A stretch of DNA of 37,763 bases from Planctomycetota bacterium (GTDB lineage Bacteria; Planctomycetota; Phycisphaerae; Sedimentisphaerales; Anaerobacaceae), in assembly GCA_013349615.1 (NCBI GenBank), contig DUZJ01000028.1, positions 1 to 37,763 of the forward strand, given 5' to 3'. The notes under the pieces were generated by a model, which saw only the letters and a list, made by a program, of their open reading frames with translations, was not told where the DNA came from and made no database searches. A program made the translations under genes and the position numbers. Of this stretch, positions 24,319 through 33,249 are shown in pieces; position 1 is the stretch's first letter, and every line of letters begins with the position of its first letter.

Positions 24319-25479
24319 ATGGTAGAAAAATTAGAAAAATTTGGTCGTGTATTTTGCTTGGTGCTAATGGCAAGTGTTATGACATTAGCAAGTATGGGCT
24401 GTGCAGAGTTAAAGCATAATTCGGTGGAAAGAGCTATAAAACAATTGAAGGACGCAAAAATTTTAAGCGTCCAGGATTATGATAAAATCAATCCATTGGA
24501 CCAGTTCGGTTGGCCGGTAACCATGGCGGAAGAGCCATCGGAGTATGATCGGATCTATCCCAAGAGATTAAAGGAATATCTTGGTATAGATATAAAAATT
24601 GTAAGGCTCAAGGAGCTAAATCAGGAAATCGAGAAAATCACTGAAAAAGTAGCTGAAAAAATGGCCGATGTGTGGATAAATGAGGCCACAGAAGTAAGGA
24701 GAGGCGTCAAAAGAAAAGATGTAATAAGAGCATCTAAGTTATACCTGGGACTTAATGAATTACATGAGAAATACGATACCCAGGCAGTAACATTAACCAG
24801 CTGGTACATGTTCAAGAAACAGAAGAAATTAAGCGCGCTGCCTGCCATGGCTTGGATGGAGTTCAGCAAAAAACACGTACCAGGTTCCTGCCAGGCTCAT
24901 ATAGATTGCTTAGCTACGATGCTGATTGGGCAGTATATAACGGGAGGCTATTCCGGGTTTGATGGGGACATTTTAAATGACTGGAGTTTTGAACCGATTG
25001 GTAATCGACCCAAGAACGTGATCATTATCGCTCACTGTGGGGCTCCAATCACTCCTCATGGGGACGACAGAATTCCTTATACGATCAGAGATCATATCAT
25101 GAATACGGGTGCGCGACCTAAGAGCATTCCGCCGGAGGCTACTCTTGTTGCTCCAACAGTAACCTGGCCGGCAGATGAAGCCGTTTCAGTTGTCAAGTTT
25201 GACGTATATAGGAAAAAGGTATCAATCCATACCGGCACAATACTCGATGGGAATGCTCTCTATCGCAATTTTCGGGATGCGATCTGTAGAAACAAGGCAG
25301 TCATTCGACTTGACAATCCGGAAGAGTCCTATCTATTACCTTCCCGTCCAGACGAGGGAGTATTCAGGGGTAACAAGTGGTTTGGGAGTTGGGGATGCCA
25401 TCAAGTAATGTTTTATGGCAATCTTAGAAAAGAGATCAAGGAGTTTGCAGCTTTGACTGGATTTGAGGTTGTGGAATAA
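24319..25479 (+). CDS. Probable lipoprotein with L-fucose/arabinose isomerase-like C-terminal fold
   Basis: 386 residues. A short basic start and hydrophobic segment end in LASMGC (Cys28), a somewhat atypical lipobox (Ser at -3), so a lipid-anchored periplasmic protein is likely. The second half carries patterns I associate with L-fucose isomerase-like C-terminal domains: a Cys/Asp-containing segment (GSCQAHIDCLATMLIGQYITG), then NVIIIAHCGAPITP, and at the end WGCHQVMFYGNLRKEIKEFAALTGFEV. Enzymes of this fold are normally cytoplasmic, so an exported form is odd and may be non-catalytic or act on extracellular sugars. Base composition is more A-rich than neighbours, which could reflect transfer. 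Convergent with the HNH gene. Family call is tentative. Confidence 0.6.
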   Translation: MVEKLEKFGRVFCLVLMASVMTLASMGCAELKHNSVERAIKQLKDAKILSVQDYDKINPLDQFGWPVTMAEEPSEYDRIYPKRLKEYLGIDIKIVRLKELNQEIEKITEKVAEKMADVWINEATEVRRGVKRKDVIRASKLYLGLNELHEKYDTQAVTLTSWYMFKKQKKLSALPAMAWMEFSKKHVPGSCQAHIDCLATMLIGQYITGGYSGFDGDILNDWSFEPIGNRPKNVIIIAHCGAPITPHGDDRIPYTIRDHIMNTGARPKSIPPEATLVAPTVTWPADEAVSVVKFDVYRKKVSIHTGTILDGNALYRNFRDAICRNKAVIRLDNPEESYLLPSRPDEGVFRGNKWFGSWGCHQVMFYGNLRKEIKEFAALTGFEVVE

Positions 25480-25611
25480 GACAGTAAAAAACTTCTGCAA
25501 AATGACCATTTAGACAAAAGGTAAGTAAAGTTGAAGATGCCTTAACAGCCGGGGACGAGTTTTCCGCCGGTTCCGAAAAGCAAGTTGAGTCAATCGAGCG
25601 GACCTGTAAAT

Positions 25612-26247
25612 TTATTTTAACTCGACCGACCAGTAGGCGTGGTCGAGGAACTGCTTCCAACTGCTATAACGCTGATGGCCTAAGTAAATGTGAACGAGCG
25701 GATTGTGCCTCGGCTTTACAGGCTTTCGAACAAGTTTCATTGAGGCCTGCCGGGGATTTCTGCCGGCTTTTTTAATGTTGCACTCGGTGCATGCACAAAC
25801 TATGTTCTCCCAAACCGATTCGCCCCCCATGCTTCTCGGGATAATATGGTCAAGCGATAATTCACTGGTTGGCCGGCGCCTGCCGCAATACTGACATCTG
25901 TTTTTGTCGCGGGCGAAGATGTTTCGACGATTAAATTTTACCTCGCCGCGCGGCAGACGGTCATAAAATAACAGGCGAATAATGCGCGGCACCGCAATAT
26001 GAAAATTGACGGTGGACACCCAATCGTGACTATCGGGCTCGAAGTGACGCCTGAACTGGCTTGCCTCGCACCAGCTCTCGAAATCATAATTCGAATATCT
26101 ACCTTCCTCAAGTGAAACGACCTCCGCAAGCTCGCGAAAGAGCAGCGAAAATGCACGTCTGGCTCTCACTATGCGGATAGCCATATAGTGCTTGTTCAAC
26201 ACAAGGACATTACAGTCCAATCCCGAATGATAACGGTCAGCAATCAT
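25612..26247 (-). CDS. HNH endonuclease-domain protein
   Basis: 211 residues. An N-terminal domain (VLVLNKHYMAIRIVRARRAFSLLFRELAEVVSLEEG) of the kind found on stand-alone planctomycete HNH proteins is followed by the HNH fold. This starts RDKNRCQYCGRRRPTSELSLDHIIPRSMGG (CxxC near 119-122, catalytic DH) and ends ENIVCACTECNIKKAGR (second CxxC). The paired CxxC motifs would bind structural zinc and the His a catalytic metal. No restriction-modification or phage genes adjoin it, so the biological target is unknown. The start at 26247 has only a weak ribosome site. Confidence 0.88.
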   Translation of the reverse strand: MIADRYHSGLDCNVLVLNKHYMAIRIVRARRAFSLLFRELAEVVSLEEGRYSNYDFESWCEASQFRRHFEPDSHDWVSTVNFHIAVPRIIRLLFYDRLPRGEVKFNRRNIFARDKNRCQYCGRRRPTSELSLDHIIPRSMGGESVWENIVCACTECNIKKAGRNPRQASMKLVRKPVKPRHNPLVHIYLGHQRYSSWKQFLDHAYWSVELK

Positions 26248-26399
26248 ATATCGTTTCTTATATCACCGCGCATCAGGCCGATACACATCCCAGATACCCC
26301 TACTGCTGTTGTCGCTTACTTGAATATCAAATCAGGCAATTAGGGAATGAGGAAAATAAGAGTTGTTTCACCTGTCCTCACGCCCACAATAAGACAGCT

Positions 26400-26627
26400 T
26401 TACGCATCTTCTTCGGCTTCCGGGGCTGATTTGTGAGCTACATTCTCAGCCCTTAGCCCCTTCTCTCCCTCAACGACGTCAAAACTAACCTGGTCGCCTT
26501 CAACGAGAGTTTTGTATCCTTCACCTGCGATGTCTGCGTAATGGACGAAGATATCCTTACCGTCCTCGGTAGAGATAAATCCATAGCCCTTCCGTGGATT
26601 AAACCATTTAACTGTTCCCTCTGACAT
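26400..26627 (-). CDS. Cold-shock-domain protein (CspA family)
   Basis: 75 residues from the ATG at 26627 (AAAGGAG six bases upstream); the open frame extends further 5' but that part is not Csp-like. It contains RNP1 KGYGFIS and RNP2 DIFVHYADI, the single-stranded nucleic-acid-binding motifs of the cold-shock fold. It ends in an acidic tail (SAPEAEEDA). Role: RNA chaperone. It lies downstream of the HU gene on the same strand with a ~140-base gap that could be its own leader. Confidence 0.96.
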   Translation of the reverse strand: MSEGTVKWFNPRKGYGFISTEDGKDIFVHYADIAGEGYKTLVEGDQVSFDVVEGEKGLRAENVAHKSAPEAEEDA

Positions 26628-26768
26628 AAAACGCTCCTTTTGAACAACTTTAACAAGACACACTATTTTTTGCACGGCCCACACTCTGTTACAACTGAGA
26701 GTTCACAGCTCAAAACCGGTTCGCCGAAGAGGGATTATGGAATGCGCGGCTTTTTTTCCTATAGATAA

Positions 26769-27083
26769 TTACTTTGCTTCAGTTGATTCTGCAGCGGGCA
26801 CACTACTAAGATTCCCTCTCATGAGCCGTCCCATTTTGAATTTAACTGTTCGCTTTGCAGGGACCTCAACTCGCTCAAGTGTTTTGGGGTTCTGCGCAAT
26901 TCTTGCGGCCCTGGTCCTCGTCTCGAAGACACCAAAGTCACGGAACTCCAAACGATTATCACTGCACAATTCCCTCGTTACCTCATCGAGAAACGCCTGG
27001 ACTATAAGCTTGACTATAACTCTTTTTGCCTGGGTACGATCTGCAATCCGATCGATAAGTTCTTTCTTCGTAACTGTCGCCAT
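26769..27083 (-). CDS. HU/IHF-family DNA-binding protein
   Basis: 104 residues. It begins TKKELIDRIADRTQ and carries the DNA-bending arm region (LEFRDFGVFETRTRAARIAQNPKT) with the conserved Asn-Pro of the arm tip, then VKFKMGRLMRGNL. This is the standard HU fold for nucleoid organisation. A short Ala/Glu-rich tail (SSVPAAESTEAK) extends past the usual ~90 residues. GAGGTGAC just before the ATG supports the start. HU or IHF identity cannot be settled from sequence alone. Confidence 0.95.
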   Translation of the reverse strand: MATVTKKELIDRIADRTQAKRVIVKLIVQAFLDEVTRELCSDNRLEFRDFGVFETRTRAARIAQNPKTLERVEVPAKRTVKFKMGRLMRGNLSSVPAAESTEAK

Positions 27084-27866
27084 AAGTCACCTCATTTCAA
27101 GAAGGAAAGATTGTAAACTGAATTCTGCATACATTAGGAAAGCCGCCGTACAGAACCCTCTAACATATTTACCTGCTGGATTACTCAACAGTCCACCACA
27201 CACCTCCGCAAAACTATAAATCAATAAGCAACTGCCCTCGAAGCTGATTCTGCCAAAGCCCGCTGAACATTTTTTTCTAATTCGCCACAAAACAGGTTCG
27301 CAAAATTGAAACTCTAAACAACTGCAAGTTACTATACAGCCGAGACTTCTATGCTGCAAGCGATTTTCAAATAAAATCTTCCAACTTATTAAAAAAAATA
27401 AGCCTGCCTCAAGCACAGACAAAAAGAGGCAGAACTGCTTACATAGTGTCAATTATAAGAACGGCTGCAAAGCAGGCAAAACCATCGGCAGATGTTGAAA
27501 AGCCGAAGCGTTGAAAAGCAAAGTTTTCTGCAAAGAAATGTGTGTAAAGCCTTTACTGGCAAGCTGTTATACAAATACAGTCCTTGTTTAAGCCCTCCGC
27601 CGGGCTGAAAAAAACAAGCTGGCCAGGATAAAGTTCGGCCATTGAGCCGAGCGAGAGCCCCTTTTGAGCTTCTGGGCGGTCCTCAATGCCTGGCGGCAGT
27701 TTGGAAAATAGCTTCAATAGCAAATAGTTTATTGACCAGACAGGAACTTATAGGCATAATTAGGCCGACAGGAAAAGGTAACAAGATAAAAGTGAAAAGG
27801 AAAAGGATTTAATTTTCAAAGAAAATATCTCGAAATTGTGTTTTGAGATAGTTTTTTTAAGTGTTT
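27084..27866. other. Long intergenic region between divergent HU and signal peptidase genes
   Basis: About 780 bases. Open frames here (for example 27087-27452 minus, rich in Cys/Phe/Leu) lack family resemblance and good starts, so I call none. A small stem AGCCC/GGGCT lies near 27590-27606. It probably holds the divergent promoters of HU and the signal peptidase gene; I saw no convincing consensus pair. Confidence 0.4.
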
Positions 27867-29495
27867 ATGTCTCCAGGTAAGACCGACAAAAGCAGCAGCA
27901 AAGAGGCCGTTGAAAAAAGAAAAGAAAGAGCGGCTGAAATTGCAAATACCTTCGAATGGCTGATAACGGCCTTTATGCTGGCCTTTGTATTCCGTGCCTT
28001 TGTAATGGAGGCATTCCGGATACCTACCGGCAGTATGGCCGATACGCTCAAAGGCGCTCATTTTCAGTTGTGCTGCCCTCAGTGCGGCTACGAATACGAG
28101 TATAATTACGGTCGCGAGCAGGTTCCGAATTACGATGTCTATATCGAACCCGGCTCGCCTCGCTGCCCGAGCTGCGGTTTTTTTCTGCCTGACGGTACAA
28201 GGATGCCGCCGGCTAACGGGGACAGAATCCTCGTGCTGAAGTGTATTTATCAGTTTCTCGAACCTAAACACTGGGACGTCGTTGTTTTTAAGAACCCAGG
28301 CGAGCCGGAGCAGAATTTCATCAAACGTTTAATTGCGCGCCCGGGGGAGAAGGTCGAGATAATCGACGGCGACATTTATATCAATGGGGAAATATCGCGA
28401 AAGCCGACCAAAATCCAGCAGGAGCTCTGGATGACGGTCTACGAGAACGACTATCAACCCGTCCAGCCCGAAATGCGTCGGTTCAATGGTCACCGATGGC
28501 GGCAGCCCTTCCGAAACATACAGGGCTCAAAATGGGATTTCAACGCAGCCGGACCGACGGTATTCGGACTGGAAAGCAATCCGGATGATATCCACGTTAT
28601 GTTTTATGACACGAAGCTCGGCAATGACTTCGGCGCTGAGAACTGCGCGTACAACCCGAGCAGGAGGCACAATGGGCCGCCGTACTGCAGCGACCTAATG
28701 GTCAGATTTTACGCTAATCTCAATGAATCAGATGGAACTGTCGGTATAGGTATGAGTAAATACAAAACGCGTTACAGGGCATGGGTCGATTTCCAAAAAG
28801 ACGGGGAAGGTGAGGCTCTGACCTGTGAAATGGCCATAGCTAAATCAGTACAGGGGCAAGAATATAAAGACTTAATACGTATGAAACCTGTCCGGCAGGC
28901 TACACGTAAAGGCACGCTATTTAGCTTTACCAACGTCGACCATCAACTGGTATTTAAGTTCGGTGATAAAGTACTGAGGTACGATTTAGGTAGCGACCCC
29001 GAGGCCGCAGGGCAGGTGAATGGCAATGTTGAGCCGGAGGTGAGGATTTTCGGCTCCGGCAAGCTCTTGCTTTCACATATAGCTATTTCCCGTGATATTT
29101 ATTACACAACGCCGGTCCAGCAGATGGGTGAAGCGTGCTTTGCGTCGACGGACCATCCATTTAAGCTTGGTGCGGACGAGTTTTTCGTTCTCGGCGACAA
29201 CAGTCCGGCAAGCCTTGACAGCCGGCTGTGGTCCAATAAAGGTATCGGAATCAACGGCCAACGTGTGTATCGACCGGGGATTGTGCCACGCGACTACCTG
29301 GTCGGCAAAGCGGTGTTCGTCTACTGGCCCAGCGGCTTCGAATTCCTCTGGCCGCGAGAGCTAAAGGCATATCTGTTAAAGAACAGTTGGCAGAATCGCC
29401 TGTCGGCGGTGATGTACTGGTTAGTCTCGTTCAGATGGATCCCAGATGTCAGTCAGATGAGGTTTATCTACGGCGGAACAGGTAAAAACAATTGA
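27867..29495 (+). CDS. lepB: Signal peptidase I with zinc-ribbon and large inserted domain
   Basis: 542 residues, against roughly 170-320 for most type I signal peptidases. Membrane helix FEWLITAFMLAFVFRAFVMEAF is followed by box B RIPTGSMADTL with catalytic Ser56, then box D NFIKRLIARPGEKVEI with general-base Lys153. Box E is FFVLGDNSPASLDSR near 445. Between Ser and Lys there is a CPQC...CPSC pair (C70, C73, C100, C103), a zinc-ribbon-like insert. Between boxes D and E, about 190-430, lies a beta-rich insertion resembling a laminin-G/jelly-roll module. The protein removes signal peptides at the outer face of the inner membrane. A GTG at 27861 is an alternative start. Confidence 0.92.
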   Translation: MSPGKTDKSSSKEAVEKRKERAAEIANTFEWLITAFMLAFVFRAFVMEAFRIPTGSMADTLKGAHFQLCCPQCGYEYEYNYGREQVPNYDVYIEPGSPRCPSCGFFLPDGTRMPPANGDRILVLKCIYQFLEPKHWDVVVFKNPGEPEQNFIKRLIARPGEKVEIIDGDIYINGEISRKPTKIQQELWMTVYENDYQPVQPEMRRFNGHRWRQPFRNIQGSKWDFNAAGPTVFGLESNPDDIHVMFYDTKLGNDFGAENCAYNPSRRHNGPPYCSDLMVRFYANLNESDGTVGIGMSKYKTRYRAWVDFQKDGEGEALTCEMAIAKSVQGQEYKDLIRMKPVRQATRKGTLFSFTNVDHQLVFKFGDKVLRYDLGSDPEAAGQVNGNVEPEVRIFGSGKLLLSHIAISRDIYYTTPVQQMGEACFASTDHPFKLGADEFFVLGDNSPASLDSRLWSNKGIGINGQRVYRPGIVPRDYLVGKAVFVYWPSGFEFLWPRELKAYLLKNSWQNRLSAVMYWLVSFRWIPDVSQMRFIYGGTGKNN

Positions 29496-29530
29496 CTACT
29501 GACAAATAATGGTCGTTCAAGGAATACTCG

Positions 29531-31138
29531 ATGGCTTACAAGAGGACGCGGTGGTGGGCAGGAAATCGAATAATAGTGGGCCGGCATTTTGTTACGTTTT
29601 TCATTATAGTGCTGGCCTTATTCGGGCCTGTGGAAATCGGGGGGACCGCTGAAAAAGAAAGTAGGCCCAACGAGGACTCGGCATTCGGTATCAACCTGGG
29701 CGGCGTTACATACTGGTCAACAGAAATTGTTTTTGTTGACCTTTTCAAACACTCCCAATTATGGAAGAGCCAGGCACCGGGCAGGAAGTACAGCCAGGGC
29801 GGCCCGCTCGACCTAACCGAGGACGGCTGGGTGAGTTCACTGGCCGATAACGGCCAGTTTGCCGATTCCATCATACTCAGCAGCATCAATGGCCGCTATC
29901 CCGGTGGAGTCTATACCTGCATTTATGATGGTCGGGGACAGCTCAAGTTTGCCTACGGGACAACCATAGTAGAAGAAAAGACCGGCTGCATAAAAGTGCA
30001 GGTAAAGCCCGAACAGAATCTGCTCACATTAGCCATCACCAAAACCAACACCAAGGACCCGGTGCGAAACATCCGGTTCATTTTGCCCGGCTTCGAAGAG
30101 ACTTACGGTACACAGCCCTTCCATCCTGACTTTCTTAAACGCTGGGAAAATTTCAAGGTCATTCGTTTTATGGACTTTCAGCGCACCAACAATTCCAGGC
30201 AGGCCGACTTCTCCGACCGTCCCACGACCGCGATGCAAACGCAGGGAGGACCCGGCGGCGTCGCGCTGGATTATATGCTCCAACTGGCAAACACACTCAA
30301 CGCCGACCCGTGGTTCTGCATGCCGCATCTGGCCACTGACGACTACGTCCACGAATTTGCACAGATGGTCAGGCGGCAGCTCAAGCCCAACCTCAAAGTC
30401 TATATCGAATATTCCAACGAATGCTGGAACAGTATGTTCGGCCAGGCCCGATACTGTAAGGACAAGGGCAAAGAGCTGAGACTGAGTAACAATGACTATC
30501 AGGCGCAACTGCGTTTCTACTCCAAACGGTCGGTGCAGATATTCAAGCTGTGGGAAGAGGTGTTCGGCGGGACAAAGCGACTGGTACGCGTGTTAGCTGC
30601 TCAGAGCGCAAATCCGTGGACGAGTGTCCAGGTAATGGATTTCGAGGAGGCCTACAAGCACGCTGACGTTCTGGGGATAGCTCCTTACTTCGGCCACGCT
30701 TTGGGTAATCCCAGAACCCAGGATAAAACTGCCAAGATGAGCGTGGATGAGGTCCTTGAGGCCTGCGAAGGATACATAGAGAAGAACAATAAGACCATCG
30801 CCGAACAAGCCAAGCAGGCCAAGGAGCGGGGCCTTCGCCTGATTGCGTACGAGGGCGGACAGCACCTTGTCGGACACGGCGGCGCCGAGAACAATAAGAC
30901 GATGGAACAACTGTTTCACACAGCGAACCGGCATCCGCGGATGAAGCAGCTTTACCTTGAATACCTGGCCGGATGGAAACAGTCCGGCGGAACTATGATG
31001 GCCATCTTCTCTTCGACGGGCAGATTCTCCAAGTGGGGAAGCTGGGGCATTATGGAATACCACGGCCAGCCGGCCGGCGCCGCTCCGAAGTATCAGGCAG
31101 TCCTCGAATTCCTCGAAAAAAATCCAAAGTGGTGGTAG
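29531..31138 (+). CDS. Secreted glycoside hydrolase-like protein (TIM-barrel, clan A type)
   Basis: 535 residues. An N-terminal signal/anchor (FVTFFIIVLALFGPVEIGG) is followed by a beta-sandwich-like domain (about 50-190). A TIM-barrel-like region then carries KVYIEYSNECWNSMFGQ, the Asn-Glu acid/base position typical of clan A glycosidases, and later LRLIAYEGGQHLVGHGG, the probable nucleophile Glu. Similar planctomycete proteins are often labelled 'cellulose-binding'. Substrate cannot be read from the sequence. AAGGA before the ATG supports the start. It follows the signal peptidase by 35 bases and might be co-transcribed. Confidence 0.78.
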   Translation: MAYKRTRWWAGNRIIVGRHFVTFFIIVLALFGPVEIGGTAEKESRPNEDSAFGINLGGVTYWSTEIVFVDLFKHSQLWKSQAPGRKYSQGGPLDLTEDGWVSSLADNGQFADSIILSSINGRYPGGVYTCIYDGRGQLKFAYGTTIVEEKTGCIKVQVKPEQNLLTLAITKTNTKDPVRNIRFILPGFEETYGTQPFHPDFLKRWENFKVIRFMDFQRTNNSRQADFSDRPTTAMQTQGGPGGVALDYMLQLANTLNADPWFCMPHLATDDYVHEFAQMVRRQLKPNLKVYIEYSNECWNSMFGQARYCKDKGKELRLSNNDYQAQLRFYSKRSVQIFKLWEEVFGGTKRLVRVLAAQSANPWTSVQVMDFEEAYKHADVLGIAPYFGHALGNPRTQDKTAKMSVDEVLEACEGYIEKNNKTIAEQAKQAKERGLRLIAYEGGQHLVGHGGAENNKTMEQLFHTANRHPRMKQLYLEYLAGWKQSGGTMMAIFSSTGRFSKWGSWGIMEYHGQPAGAAPKYQAVLEFLEKNPKWW

Positions 31139-31155
31139 TTAGATAATTCTGCTTC

Positions 31156-31986
31156 TCATCCTTCGTCTGGCTCAGCATTCTCCTCAGCCTGCTCCTTAAC
31201 CTTTGGGCGTTTTAGAGAAAGGATTAAGCCGTACAGGGATATGACAAGTAATGGAATATGCAGAATACCGTTCCACCAGCCTCTGCCGGGATTGATGCCG
31301 AAATTGGCGTAAATATTGTACAAGCCGATAATGAACCCAACGAGACTGGTCACTCGCATAGCCGGCATATTGACTCTCGGCCAGTATAAAGTGAGCAGTC
31401 CCACATAAACCGGCGTCATCATACAAAAGGCCAGCCCGGCGCCGTTTGTAAACAGATAAACCGGATTGAAATCAGGCCTGCCTTTGCTTGCCGGGTACCA
31501 GAACGCCAGAACTGCCAACGGCACGACCCAGTATCGCCAGATGGGCAGTTTTTTCAAAGTGTAGTCGTTCTGCGGCACCACCGCCTCCCAGGCCCAGAAA
31601 GCAGCAACTATCAGAAACATTACTACGTTAATTGTGCAGATTGTGACTCCATATTGTTCGGTTATGGCGATACTTTGTCCCATGGCAAAGAGCGCATACG
31701 TAATGCCGGCATAGATGGCAAATAAGCGGCCGACTTTGTTACGAAAAATGATAATACAAACGAGTAATATAATTGGTATCACTTTGAAAAAGGGATAGAT
31801 TTCGGGATGCTGGCCAACGATGGCATTGCCAAGGGCTTGCTGTATTACGTTTCCCCAATCCTCTATCTTGTAGCCTTTCGATGCATACGGCGGAATAGTA
31901 AACTGCATTAGCACGAACAGCCCAAAGAACCACCATCGTCGCGTTATCCGTTCCAGCTTTCCATGCGCATTAGATTGTCCAACCAT
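31156..31986 (-). CDS. Polytopic membrane protein of unknown function
   Basis: 276 residues with seven to eight hydrophobic segments (for example WWFFGLFVLMQFTIPPY, KVIPIILLVCIIIF, VVMFLIVAAFWAWEAVV, LVGFIIGLYNIYANFGI), a basic N-terminus and an acidic tail (KEQAEENAEPDEG). I recognise no family. It stands alone, convergent with the glycosidase-like gene. AAAGGA before its ATG is provided by a GTGCTTAGTGCTAAC-type word repeat lying at 32001-32022 on the complementary side. Confidence 0.7.
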   Translation of the reverse strand: MVGQSNAHGKLERITRRWWFFGLFVLMQFTIPPYASKGYKIEDWGNVIQQALGNAIVGQHPEIYPFFKVIPIILLVCIIIFRNKVGRLFAIYAGITYALFAMGQSIAITEQYGVTICTINVVMFLIVAAFWAWEAVVPQNDYTLKKLPIWRYWVVPLAVLAFWYPASKGRPDFNPVYLFTNGAGLAFCMMTPVYVGLLTLYWPRVNMPAMRVTSLVGFIIGLYNIYANFGINPGRGWWNGILHIPLLVISLYGLILSLKRPKVKEQAEENAEPDEG

Positions 31987-32065
31987 TGCTGTATCCTTTA
32001 GTGCTTAGTGCTAACTGTTAGGTATTTGAAATCCTAAATTTCATTGTACTCAGTCGGGATAAGAT

Positions 32066-32950
32066 TCAGTTAATACCTCCCATGAAAACATATACGATAG
32101 CTGTCGGTATCCCGTGAGCGATTGCCGGGGCTACTATGCTGCCGGTCTTCTCTCGTAAAAAGCCGAAAACAAGCCCTCCAAAAATTGTCCACAAGCCCCT
32201 CCACAATGTCCCAGTGCCGTGGAAAAAATGCATCGCACCAAATAAAATTGCTGCGGTAATGACGCCAAAGCCCCAACGAACGCCGCAAAAGGAAAAAGGT
32301 CTGCCAAAAGCGCGGTTAAGTCTTGATTGGATATAGCCCCGACAAAGGATTTCCTCGCCGAATCCGGTTGTAAACAAACCAAAGGTAAAGCCCGAAACCT
32401 GTTTTCCAAGAGGTAGCGTAACAACTGAGAGGATAGCTAAGGCAATAAATATCAAGAAGAAGAACAAGATGCGATGAGCTGATGCGGGTTGCTCCTGGGA
32501 TGTTGGTTTTTTTCTGAGGAACAACGCTACAAGGACCAAAGCTACAAGGTTAGAGAAGCTCAAAATCAGCGCCCCACCCCAATCCTTGTATGACATACCT
32601 AAGGCAGTAACAAGAGGGTATGCTCCGCACGTTGGTAAAATGACCACAAGAGACTTCAATCCGATTTTCAAATGATATGAAAGGTTATTGAAATTAATTC
32701 CATATTCGCCCGGTTTTTCACCCTTAAGTTTTATAATTATCAAAGGAAACAAGATGAAGAATACGGCCTTTGCAATGATTGGCTCCCCGAAGAACTGTAT
32801 TTGCAAAGCTCTAAGATTAATCGCACTCTTAATCGCCCGCAGTCCCCATCCTGAAAGCAGGATAAAACCAAGTACGCAGACAACCTCTGTGAGCGCGTAG
32901 ATTATTTTTAATGGGGGCAGCTTTCTATGTTTGTAGTTTTGGTCGGTCAT
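32066..32950 (-). CDS. CPBP-family intramembrane metalloprotease
   Basis: 294 residues, about eight membrane helices. The CPBP/Abi motifs are present: GFGEEILCRGYIQSRL (EExxxR) near 195, ILFGAMHFFHG (FxxxH) near 236, and a third motif SIVAPAIAHGIPTAIVY with the metal-binding His. Members process membrane proteins or maturing peptides; the substrate is unknown here. Its start overlaps the stop of the winged-helix regulator gene by four bases (ATGA), so the two are translationally coupled. The operon probably starts at the promoter near 33936. Confidence 0.9.
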   Translation of the reverse strand: MTDQNYKHRKLPPLKIIYALTEVVCVLGFILLSGWGLRAIKSAINLRALQIQFFGEPIIAKAVFFILFPLIIIKLKGEKPGEYGINFNNLSYHLKIGLKSLVVILPTCGAYPLVTALGMSYKDWGGALILSFSNLVALVLVALFLRKKPTSQEQPASAHRILFFFLIFIALAILSVVTLPLGKQVSGFTFGLFTTGFGEEILCRGYIQSRLNRAFGRPFSFCGVRWGFGVITAAILFGAMHFFHGTGTLWRGLWTIFGGLVFGFLREKTGSIVAPAIAHGIPTAIVYVFMGGIN

Positions 32951-33246
32951 TTTTTGGAGCCTCCGATTATTTTTTTAAGTGCGGTGGTGTGTTCATCAAA
33001 GGCATCACGCCCTTTTCCCGTAACATTGATAAAGGTACGGGGCTTGCGAGAGATAAAGGTTTTTTCAATCTTGACGTAACCTGCATTTTCGAGTTTGGCC
33101 AAGTGCGCACCGAGGTTGCCGTCGGTAAGGTTGAGGATTTTGCGCAGATAAACGAAATCGACCTGCTCGCCGGGCTCAATAGTCATCAGCGAGGCCATAA
33201 TCTTCAGTCTTACCGGTTGATGGATTATTGTGTCGATTTCCGGCAT
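32947..33246 (-). CDS. Small winged-helix transcriptional regulator
   Basis: 99 residues. The pattern IIHQPVRLKIMASLM...VDFVYLRKILNLTDGNLGAHLAKLENAGYVKIEKTFISRKPRTFINVTGKGRDAFDEH is a single winged-helix domain of the MarR/PadR-like 'DNA-binding, transcriptional regulator' type (HTH_27-like), without a sensor domain. It lies between a membrane-protein gene (33250-33867, three bases away) and the CPBP protease gene (four-base overlap). Regulators in such operons usually repress their own promoter; a perfect 16-bp palindrome overlaps the candidate promoter at 33899-33941, so autoregulation is likely. Confidence 0.92.
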   Translation of the reverse strand: MPEIDTIIHQPVRLKIMASLMTIEPGEQVDFVYLRKILNLTDGNLGAHLAKLENAGYVKIEKTFISRKPRTFINVTGKGRDAFDEHTTALKKIIGGSKK

Positions 33247-33249
33247 TTT

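Noticed and set aside
25612..26247. HNH gene as part of a defence island or homing intron
   Set aside because: Neighbours are housekeeping genes (cold-shock, HU), no methylase, restriction or intron sequences are seen, and such lone HNH proteins are ordinary in planctomycetes.
27087..27452. 121-codon minus-strand frame rich in Cys, Phe and Leu
   Set aside because: Composition is typical of untranslated sequence, no domain is visible, and it lies in the gap upstream of the HU gene.
27590..27612. Possible rho-independent terminator (AGCCC/GGGCT followed by A-run)
   Set aside because: The homopolymer is A on the plus strand and lies on the wrong side for a minus-strand terminator; the stem is short.
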